NCBI GenBank assembly: GCA_020444475.1
Contig: JAHLKV010000004.1
Coordinates: forward strand, 272,304 to 336,303
Direction of reading: 5' to 3'
DNA length: 64,000 nt
Source: a bacterium
GTDB lineage: Bacteria; Zixibacteria; MSB-5A5; GN15; FEB-12
A model generated the notes under the pieces. The model was given only the letters and a program-made list of their open reading frames with translations. It was not told where the DNA came from and did no database searches. The position numbers and the translations under genes were made by a program. Below, in pieces: positions 42,207-49,109 of this stretch; the stretch's first letter is position 1, and each line of letters opens with the position of its first letter.

Positions 42207-43670
42207 GTGAGTTCCGTGGAGAAGAAACAGCTCATTTACGAGAAGTCGGCGCCCGGCCGTCGCGGCTATTCCCTGCCCGATACCGAGCGCACGGCTGATG
42301 CTATCCTCGGCGACATCCCCGAGAAGTTTCGTCGCACAGACGACGCCCGGCTTCCGGAGGTCACCGAAGGTCAGGTTATGCGACACTTTGTCGGTTTGTC
42401 GGTGAAAAACCACCATATCGACAAAGACTTCTATCCGCTCGGGTCGTGCACGATGAAGTACAACCCGAAGGTGAATGATGTTGCCGCCAATCTCCCCGGA
42501 TTCCGTGCCCTGCACCCGCTCGCCCCGGACGATTCCGTCCAGGGTGTCCTGCAGATCATGTTCGAGCTCAAGACCTATCTGAAGGAGGTCTCGGGCTTCG
42601 AGGCCATGTCCCTGCAACCGGTGGCGGGCGCCCACGGTGAGTTCGCCGGTCTGCTGATCATGCAGGCCTACCATCGCAAGATGGGCGAGCTGAACCGCAC
42701 CAGGATCATCATCCCGAACTCCGCCCACGGCACCAACCCGGCGTCGGTGGCGGCGCTCGGCTGGAGCACGGTACAGATCGAGTGCAACGAAGAGGGTGTG
42801 ATCACTCCCGAGGCTGTCGAAGCCGTTATGGACGACACGGTCGCCGGTATGATGACCACCAACCCGAACACGCTCGGCCTGTTCGAGAAGCACTGCAAAG
42901 AGATCGCCGATATCGTCCACAAGGGCGGCGGCCTGATGTACATGGACGGCGCCAATCTCAACGCCAACATGGGCATCTTCCGTCCCGCCGATATCGGCTT
43001 CGACATCATGCACTTCAACCTGCACAAGACCTTCTCCACCCCGCACGGCGGTGGCGGACCGGGCGCCGGTGCGGTGGGCGTGACCGCCGAGCTGGAGAAG
43101 TTCCTTCCGGCGCCGGTGCTGAAGAAAAACGATCAGGATGAGTTCTTTTTCGATTATGACCGCCCCGACTCGATCGGTCGCCTCCATTCATTCTACGGCA
43201 ATGTCGGCAACATGATCAGGGCCTTCGCCTATATCAAGTCGCTCGGCGGGGAAGGGCTTCGCGCCGTCTCGGAGAACGCCGTGCTCAACGCCAACTACCT
43301 CAAGGAACTGATACGGGAAGACTACGACCTGCCGTACGAGGCCCACTGCATGCACGAGTTCGTCATTTCCGGCAGCCGCCAGAAGAAGCTCGGCGTCAAG
43401 ACGCTCGATATCTCCAAGCGGCTCCTCGATTTCGGTATGCACTCACCGACCAACTACTTCCCGTTGATTGTTCCCGAAGCGATGATGATCGAGCCGACCG
43501 AGACCGAGTCTCGTGAAACACTCGAGCGGTTTGCCGCTATTATGAAGCAGATCGCCGCCGAATGCGAGTCCGATCCCGAACTGGTCAAGAGCGCCCCGCA
43601 CGACACACCGGTCCGACGGCTCGACGAAGTCGGCGCGGCGCGGACGCTCGATATCCAGTACACCGACTGA
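42207..43670 (+). CDS. gcvPB: Glycine dehydrogenase (decarboxylating) subunit 2
   Basis: The C-terminal half of the split P protein and carrier of PLP. The 487-residue protein shows HFVGLSVKNHHIDKDFYPLG, PNSAHGTNPASVAALG, and the PLP lysine in HFNLHKTFSTPHGGGGPG. Start is GTG 42207 with GAAAGGA at 42194-42200. It forms a heterotetramer with GcvPA and passes the aminomethyl group to GcvH. A strong terminator begins 31 bases after the stop. Confidence 0.95.
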   Translation: MSSVEKKQLIYEKSAPGRRGYSLPDTERTADAILGDIPEKFRRTDDARLPEVTEGQVMRHFVGLSVKNHHIDKDFYPLGSCTMKYNPKVNDVAANLPGFRALHPLAPDDSVQGVLQIMFELKTYLKEVSGFEAMSLQPVAGAHGEFAGLLIMQAYHRKMGELNRTRIIIPNSAHGTNPASVAALGWSTVQIECNEEGVITPEAVEAVMDDTVAGMMTTNPNTLGLFEKHCKEIADIVHKGGGLMYMDGANLNANMGIFRPADIGFDIMHFNLHKTFSTPHGGGGPGAGAVGVTAELEKFLPAPVLKKNDQDEFFFDYDRPDSIGRLHSFYGNVGNMIRAFAYIKSLGGEGLRAVSENAVLNANYLKELIREDYDLPYEAHCMHEFVISGSRQKKLGVKTLDISKRLLDFGMHSPTNYFPLIVPEAMMIEPTETESRETLERFAAIMKQIAAECESDPELVKSAPHDTPVRRLDEVGAARTLDIQYTD

Positions 43671-43700
43671 CACTCGGGCAATTCGAGCTTGCCAGGTTAC

Positions 43701-43735
43701 ACCGATCGTCCCTTCTTGGGGCGATCGGTTTTCTT
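43701..43735 (+). terminator. Terminator after gcvPB, abutting the next start codon
   Basis: ACCGATCGTCCC (43701-43712) pairs with GGGGCGATCGGT (43718-43729) with one G-U pair and a TTCTT loop, followed by TTTCTT. The T tract ends one base before the ATG at 43736. Confidence 0.85.
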
Positions 43736-45199
43736 ATGATCCACTGCCGAAACGTTACATTCCGGTATCCCGAAGCGACACGCGACTCGCTTCGAAGTCT
43801 CACCCTCGACATATGCGCGGGAGAGTCGCTGGTCGTCATGGGCGCCAACGGCTCCGGCAAATCGACCCTTGCCCTGTTGCTCGCCGGGCTGCTTGAACCG
43901 ACCGACGGCGAGATATCGCTGGAGATCGGTCACGACAACGGATCGTTTCCGCCGGTCGGCATGCTCTTCCAGAACCCCGACAACCAGATGGTGTCGGTGC
44001 TGGTCGACAAGGAGATCGCCTTTGCGCTGGAGAATCAGGCGGTTACACCGGAACTCATGAAAGCACAGGTGGCGTCGACGCTCGAGTCGTTCGGTATCGA
44101 GCATCTGGCGAAGCGGCTCACTTCGGAGTTGTCCGGCGGAGAGAAACAGCGTGTCGCGCTGGCCTCGCTGATGATCTACCGCCCGCCGATCCTCGTCCTG
44201 GATGAACCGGATTCCTATCTCGATGTCTCCGGGCGGAGAATCCTCCGCGAAGAACTGCAGCGCCTGCACCGGGAGCATCCCGGTCTAATCGAGATTCGGG
44301 TAACGCAATACCCAAGCGTCGCCCGGCAGTACAAACGAATGATCGTTCTCGACGAGGGGACAGTCGTTTCCGACGGTGCACCGGGAGAGGCCTTGCAAGG
44401 CAGCACGCTCTTCGCATCGCCGTCGATTTCGGACGCTCAAATGCCAGGCGAGCATGGTCGGACTACACCCGTCGCCGACCTCCGAATCGTTGTCTCCGAT
44501 CTCGCGTTTGCCTTCGAACGTAACACGCCGATTCTTCACAATATCAACTTCGACCTCAAGACCGGTTCGGTCACCGGTCTGGTCGGTCCGACCGGGTCGG
44601 GCAAGAGCACACTCGGACTACTCCTGACCGGGGTCGTTCCGCCGTCGAGTGGGTTGGTTCAGATCGTCCGCGCTGACGGCACTCCGGTGCCCGAATCCGA
44701 GCGCTCCGGCATGGTGACCGCCGTCTTGCAGCAACCGGAGCGGCAGTTCTTCCTGCCGACCTGCGCCGAGGAGATCTCGTTTGGTCCCGCCAACCGGGAT
44801 GTCAAACTCCCACCCGAGCGGGTCGACTCTTTCCTCGATCAGGTCGGTCTGCCCCCCGAGCGATTCCGAACCCGCGATCCGCTGACACTATCGATGGGGG
44901 AGAAGCGCCGACTCGCGTTTGCGGTCGTCCTGGCCCTCCAACCGCGCTTCATCGTTTTTGATGAACCCACCGCCGGGCTTGATCCCGAAGGGGTTCAGCG
45001 CTTTGTCGGGCTTGCTCGCCGTTCGGCCGAGCAGGGTATCGGTGTGGTTGTCATCACCCATGAGTTGCCGATTATCCGCGCGCTGGCCGATACCGTCCTT
45101 GTTTTGTCCGAATCAGGCACGATATCAGCACTGTCAGCCGAGCAGTTCCTGGCCGATGAGACTCGCCGGGCAGTCGTTTCCACGGCTTTCGAGCAATAG
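43736..45199 (+). CDS. Fused double ABC ATPase of ECF-transporter type
   Basis: Two ABC ATPase domains in one chain of 487 residues, as in fused EcfA1-EcfA2 subunits that energise vitamin or metal uptake. Domain 1: Walker A GANGSGKST, signature LSGGEKQR, Walker B ILVLDEPDSYLD. Domain 2 (from about residue 245): Walker A GPTGSGKST, signature LSMGEKRR, Walker B FIVFDEPTAGLD. The Q-loop FQNPDNQMVS and QQPERQFFLPTCAEEISFGP is characteristic of ECF ATPases. ATG 43736 begins the domain properly, but it has no ribosome site and follows a terminator hairpin directly. No EcfT or substrate-binding subunit gene is in the window, so the substrate is unknown. Confidence 0.88.
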   Translation: MIHCRNVTFRYPEATRDSLRSLTLDICAGESLVVMGANGSGKSTLALLLAGLLEPTDGEISLEIGHDNGSFPPVGMLFQNPDNQMVSVLVDKEIAFALENQAVTPELMKAQVASTLESFGIEHLAKRLTSELSGGEKQRVALASLMIYRPPILVLDEPDSYLDVSGRRILREELQRLHREHPGLIEIRVTQYPSVARQYKRMIVLDEGTVVSDGAPGEALQGSTLFASPSISDAQMPGEHGRTTPVADLRIVVSDLAFAFERNTPILHNINFDLKTGSVTGLVGPTGSGKSTLGLLLTGVVPPSSGLVQIVRADGTPVPESERSGMVTAVLQQPERQFFLPTCAEEISFGPANRDVKLPPERVDSFLDQVGLPPERFRTRDPLTLSMGEKRRLAFAVVLALQPRFIVFDEPTAGLDPEGVQRFVGLARRSAEQGIGVVVITHELPIIRALADTVLVLSESGTISALSAEQFLADETRRAVVSTAFEQ

Positions 45200-45234
45200 T
45201 AACCGATTACGAGGTCGTTTTTGCTTCCGGGTAC

Positions 45235-45262
45235 TTGACAGCCTGCCGCCAACCGTTATACT
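45235..45262 (+). promoter_or_regulatory. Promoter of the pyrRBC operon
   Basis: TTGACA (45235-45240), 16 bases, TATACT (45257-45262). It is nearly consensus. The predicted start near 45269 puts about 170 bases of leader before pyrR. Confidence 0.75.
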
Positions 45263-45266
45263 CCAA

Positions 45267-45350
45267 CCGGCGCGACGCCGGGAAGGGCCCGGTCCAGCAG
45301 CCGCAAAACCTTTTAAGGTGATCCGGCGAGGTCACTAAGGGTTGGTCTAA
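45267..45350 (+). promoter_or_regulatory. PyrR-binding RNA leader
   Basis: GTGATCCGGCGAGGTCAC (45318-45335) matches the PyrR-binding loop (UCCNGNGAGG between paired arms): GTGA/TCAC, a bulged T, CC/GG and the loop GGCGA. Outer arms CCTT and AAGG extend the stem. Upstream, CCGGCG-CGA-CGCCGG (45267-45281) and CCGGG/CCCGG (45278-45292) are mutually exclusive hairpins. No intrinsic terminator is visible between this and pyrR, so control may be translational rather than by attenuation. The first gene encodes PyrR itself. Confidence 0.72.
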
Positions 45351-45437
45351 TGAAGCACAATCCATCCGCTTTCAAGCCCGCAGCACACCAACAGGTGTTC
45401 TCTACAGTTCGCATCTGCACGTCCCGGAGGTACACTG

Positions 45438-46028
45438 GTGACTGAGCCTATCGAAGTCATCATGGATGACACGAAAATGAACCGCGCGCTAACCCGTATT
45501 GCACACGAGATTCTCGAGCACAACGGCGGCGCCGGATCGATTGCCCTGATCGGCGTCTTGACACGCGGCGCGGTGCTGGCCCGCCGTATTGCCACGGCAA
45601 TCGAAGAACTTGAAAAAGTCAAACTCGATCTCGGCCTGATGGATATCTCGCTCTATCGCGACGATGTCCACTCCAAGCTCGATCAGCCGGTGATCCAGCG
45701 CACCGACATCCTCTTTCCGATCAAAGACCGCAACATCATCCTTGTCGACGACGTGCTCTTCACCGGCCGGACTATCCGGGCGGCGCTCGATCAGATTGTC
45801 GATTTCGGACGACCCAAAACGATCCAGCTCGCCGTCCTGGTCGATCGCGGCCACCGCGAACTGCCGATCAAGGCCGACTATGTCGGTATCAACGTCCCGA
45901 CGCGAAAGACTGACCGCGTCGTAGTCGAAGTCGGTGAAAAAGACGGCTCCGACCGCGTCTATGTCGCGCCGAATCACGACGGCAAGAGCCGCCGCGCCGC
46001 CGAAGCGGGAGGAGGGGCTCATGAGTAA
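45438..46028 (+). CDS. pyrR: PyrR: pyrimidine operon RNA-binding regulator / uracil phosphoribosyltransferase
   Basis: PyrR binds pyr mRNA in a UMP-dependent way and often has uracil phosphoribosyltransferase activity. The 196-residue protein has the PRPP-binding motif NIILVDDVLFTGRTIRAAL (near residue 100), the LIGVLTRGAVLARRI segment and LVDRGHRELPIKADYVG, all typical. A tail of about 20 basic/Gly residues extends beyond the usual 180. Start is GTG 45438 with GGAGG seven bases upstream. Its stop overlaps the pyrB start by eight bases. Confidence 0.94.
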   Translation: MTEPIEVIMDDTKMNRALTRIAHEILEHNGGAGSIALIGVLTRGAVLARRIATAIEELEKVKLDLGLMDISLYRDDVHSKLDQPVIQRTDILFPIKDRNIILVDDVLFTGRTIRAALDQIVDFGRPKTIQLAVLVDRGHRELPIKADYVGINVPTRKTDRVVVEVGEKDGSDRVYVAPNHDGKSRRAAEAGGGAHE

Positions 46029-46962
46029 GCTGGCTTCCCCGCATCTGCTCGGGCTCGAAGGTGTCTCGGCCGACGATATCACCCTGATTCTCGACACCAC
46101 CGACACCTTCCGTGAAGTGCTCGACCGCCCGATCAAAAAGCTCCCGACCCTTCGCGGACTCACCGTCCTGAATCTCTTCTATGAACCGTCGACCCGTACC
46201 CGCATCTCGTTCGAACTGGCCGAGAAGCGGCTATCGGCGGATACGGTCAGTTTCACGACTTCGACCTCGTCGGTGAAGAAAGGTGAGTCCCTCCGCGATA
46301 CGGTGCAGAATATCGAAGCGATGAAGATCGACATGATCGTCGTCCGCCACAGCTCGCCCGGTTCGCCGTATTACCTGACCCAGTGTACCAACTCGAATGT
46401 CATCAACGCCGGCGACGGCTCCCACGAGCACCCGACCCAGGCGCTGCTGGATATGTATACGATCCGCAAGAAGTACGGCAAGCTCGACGGCCTTCGGGTG
46501 GTGCTGGTCGGCGACGTCAAGCACTCGCGGGTGATTCGCTCCAATGTCTGGGGCCTCAAGGCAATGGGCGCCTCGGTCGCGCTCTGCGGACCATCGACCC
46601 TGATCCCCGCCGATGTCGAGCGGTTCGGGTGTGACGTCTATACCAATCTCGACGAAGCGCTTGAGGGGGCCGATGTGGTCAACATCATGCGCCTTCAGCT
46701 CGAACGCCAGCAGGCCGGCCTGTTCCCGTCACAGCGCGAATACACCAACCTGTTCGGGATCACGAAAGACCGACTCAAACGACTGAATAACAACTTCACG
46801 ATTATGCATCCCGGCCCCATGAATCGCGGCGTCGAGATTTCCTCGGAGGTCGCCGACGGCGAAAGCTCCGTGATCCTCGACCAGGTGACCAATGGCCAGG
46901 CAGTGCGCATGGCAGTGCTGTACCTGCTGTCGGGTCCGGAAGCGGAGGGTCCTGAGGCATGA
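46021..46962 (+). CDS. pyrB: Aspartate carbamoyltransferase catalytic subunit
   Basis: ATCase condenses carbamoyl phosphate and aspartate in pyrimidine synthesis. The 313-residue protein has the carbamoyl-phosphate motif FYEPSTRTRISFELA, NAGDGSHEHPTQALLDMYTI, and the aspartate loop HPGPMNRGVEISSEVADG. Start ATG 46021 lies inside pyrR, following GAGGAGGGG. The next gene overlaps by four bases (ATGA). No pyrI regulatory subunit gene is present. Confidence 0.96.
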   Translation: MSKLASPHLLGLEGVSADDITLILDTTDTFREVLDRPIKKLPTLRGLTVLNLFYEPSTRTRISFELAEKRLSADTVSFTTSTSSVKKGESLRDTVQNIEAMKIDMIVVRHSSPGSPYYLTQCTNSNVINAGDGSHEHPTQALLDMYTIRKKYGKLDGLRVVLVGDVKHSRVIRSNVWGLKAMGASVALCGPSTLIPADVERFGCDVYTNLDEALEGADVVNIMRLQLERQQAGLFPSQREYTNLFGITKDRLKRLNNNFTIMHPGPMNRGVEISSEVADGESSVILDQVTNGQAVRMAVLYLLSGPEAEGPEA

Positions 46963-48266
46963 ACAACGCACCAGTAGATATGATCATTTCGGGCGGTCGG
47001 GTCATCGACCCGGCGCTCGGATTCGGCAAAGACGCCCATGTCCTGATCAGAAACGGCGCTATCGCCGGCATCGAAAGCGACGTCCAGAAACTCGGCGATA
47101 CCTCAGGGGCAACCGTCATCGACGCTTCAGGTAAACTCGTCGTACCGGGTCTCATTGACATTCACGTGCATCTCCGCGAGCCCGGCCGCGAGGACGAGGA
47201 AACGGTAGAGTCCGGCTGTCGCGCCGCGGCCGCCGGCGGTTTCACCGCCGTCTGCTGCATGCCGAACACCTCCCCGCGCATCGACAACCAGGAAACGGTC
47301 ATGTTCGTGCAGGACCGCGCCAAAAACGCCGATGCCCGCGTCTATGTGGTCGGCGCCATTACCAAAGGTTCCGAAGGCAAGGAGCTCTCCGAGATCGGTG
47401 ATCTGGTGAAAGTCGGCGCGGTGGCGATCACCGATGACGGGCACTGGGTCGAGAATTCGGAAATCATGCGCCGGGCGATGGAATACTCAAAGATGTTCAA
47501 TATCCCGGTGATGGATCACGCCGAAGAATCCACGCTCTGCGCCAGCGGGATCATGAATGAGTCGTTCGAATCCACCCGCCTCGGCCTTCGCGGTCGACCG
47601 GCGGTCGGTGAAGAGATCGCAGTCATGCGCGATATCGCACTCTGCCGCGCTACCGGCGCCCGCCTGCATATCCAGCATCTCTCGACTCGGCGGGCGGTCG
47701 AAGCGGTCCGCGCCGCCAAGGCCGAGGGTATCCGCGTCACCACCGAGGCCTGCCCGCATCACTTCGTCTTGACCGATGAAGCGATCGCCAAAGAGTTCAA
47801 TACCTGCCTTCGCGTCAACCCGCCGCTTCGCAGCGCCGACGATCGCGAAGCGATTATCGAAGGGCTTATCGACGGCACGATCGACTGCATCGCCTCGGAT
47901 CACGCTCCCCACGCGCAGGAAGAAAAAGACTGCGAGTTCGATCTGGCCCCTCCGGGAATGATCGGTCTCGAAACCACACTGGGTCTCGTAAAAACCTACC
48001 TGATCGATAAGGGGTATCTCAACTGGGCCGATGCTGTCGCCAAGATGACTATCAACCCGGCGAAGATGTTCAACCTGCCGGGCGGGACGCTCAAGACCGG
48101 ATCACCGGCCGACATCACGATCATCGACCCCGACGCTTCCTGGACGGTCGACCAGTCGAAATTCCGCTCCATGTCCCGCAACTCGCCGTTTATCGGCTGG
48201 AAACTGCAGGGCCAGGTCTACCGGACCATTCTCGGCGGACGAGTGGTGTTCGAGCGCGAAGCATAG
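46959..48266 (+). CDS. pyrC: Dihydroorotase (type I, multifunctional-complex class)
   Basis: DHOase cyclises carbamoyl aspartate to dihydroorotate. The 435-residue amidohydrolase has the metal motif DIHVHLREPG, TEACPHHFVLTD, and CIASDHAPHAQEEKD with the catalytic Asp. Length and motifs match class I enzymes that often associate with PyrB. It is coupled to pyrB by an ATGA overlap and followed after eight bases by a nitrilase-family gene. Confidence 0.95.
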   Translation: MNNAPVDMIISGGRVIDPALGFGKDAHVLIRNGAIAGIESDVQKLGDTSGATVIDASGKLVVPGLIDIHVHLREPGREDEETVESGCRAAAAGGFTAVCCMPNTSPRIDNQETVMFVQDRAKNADARVYVVGAITKGSEGKELSEIGDLVKVGAVAITDDGHWVENSEIMRRAMEYSKMFNIPVMDHAEESTLCASGIMNESFESTRLGLRGRPAVGEEIAVMRDIALCRATGARLHIQHLSTRRAVEAVRAAKAEGIRVTTEACPHHFVLTDEAIAKEFNTCLRVNPPLRSADDREAIIEGLIDGTIDCIASDHAPHAQEEKDCEFDLAPPGMIGLETTLGLVKTYLIDKGYLNWADAVAKMTINPAKMFNLPGGTLKTGSPADITIIDPDASWTVDQSKFRSMSRNSPFIGWKLQGQVYRTILGGRVVFEREA

Positions 48267-48274
48267 GAGTCTCT

Positions 48275-48934
48275 GTGAAGATACGACTGGTACAGCACGA
48301 TGTCGGTTCCACCGACCTGACCGGGCATATCGAGAAGGCGCAGACCGACGGCATGGACATGGTCTGCTTTCATGAGCTCGCCACGACCGGCTGTCTGTAC
48401 GAACGGCGCGAGGTTGTCCCGCTCGAAGCGGTCATGGCGTCGTTCGCCGGGTACGACATCCGCATCCTGACCGGCCTGCCGTACCTTTCGCAGGAAGGCC
48501 TTCGCAATGCCTGCCTGTACTACCATCAGGGCTTCAGTCAGTTGTATCACAAGATCAACCTGTTCGAACCGTTCAACGAACACCGCGTCTACATGGCCGG
48601 TGACGAAACGGGCATCTGGCAGACCGATTTCGGTGTTACCGGGGTCGCGATCTGCTACGATATTCGGTTTGAATCGCTGTTCGAAGAAATGAAAAACGCC
48701 GGGGTGAAGACAATCTTCATCCCGGCCGCTTTCCCGCTGGTGCGGATCGATACCTGGCGCTCGCTCCTGATCGAGCGCGCCAAACAGACCGCCGCCACGG
48801 TGTTTGGCATTAACGCCGTCGGCAAAGACGAACAAAACGAATTCGGCGGCAACTGCATGGTAGTCGGCCCCGACGGTACCGTGCTCGCCGAGACCGGCCG
48901 AAGCGGGGAAGAGCTTATAGACTACGAACTGTAG
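48275..48934 (+). CDS. Carbon-nitrogen hydrolase (nitrilase superfamily)
   Basis: A 219-residue amidase-type enzyme. The catalytic triad is visible: Glu in VCFHELATTGC, Lys in YHKINLFEPF and Cys in AICYDIRFESLF. Most relatives are 260-290 residues, so this one is compact. Start is GTG 48275 with AGGAG upstream. It is the last gene of the pyr operon; a role in pyrimidine or nitrogen salvage (for example carbamoyl-amino-acid hydrolysis) is suggested by context only. A repeat pair follows 49 bases after the stop. Confidence 0.88.
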   Translation: MKIRLVQHDVGSTDLTGHIEKAQTDGMDMVCFHELATTGCLYERREVVPLEAVMASFAGYDIRILTGLPYLSQEGLRNACLYYHQGFSQLYHKINLFEPFNEHRVYMAGDETGIWQTDFGVTGVAICYDIRFESLFEEMKNAGVKTIFIPAAFPLVRIDTWRSLLIERAKQTAATVFGINAVGKDEQNEFGGNCMVVGPDGTVLAETGRSGEELIDYEL

Positions 48935-48983
48935 AGCGTGTTGCGGCGTGCGCCCTTGATACGTAACTCGCAGCTTCATGTAA

Positions 48984-49043
48984 GTCACCCTGAGCCTGTC
49001 GAAGGGTGACTAAGATGTCAGGCTTCGACAAGCTCAGCCTGAC
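48984..49043. repeat. Inverted REP-like hairpin pair
   Basis: Hairpin 1: GTCACCC (48984-48990) with GGGTGAC (49004-49010) around TGAGCCTGTCGAA. Hairpin 2: GTCAGGC (49017-49023) with GCCTGAC (49037-49043) around TTCGACAAGCTCA. The second loop is the reverse complement of the first except for one base. This is the CCTGAGCNTGTCGAAGG class of palindromic intergenic repeat seen in many bacterial genomes. Confidence 0.8.
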
Positions 49044-49109
49044 TTGATAGAGGTTCAGTGATTAATCGCCGCGCACTGCACCGAAAACGCCAGGCATACG
49101 AAAACTATC

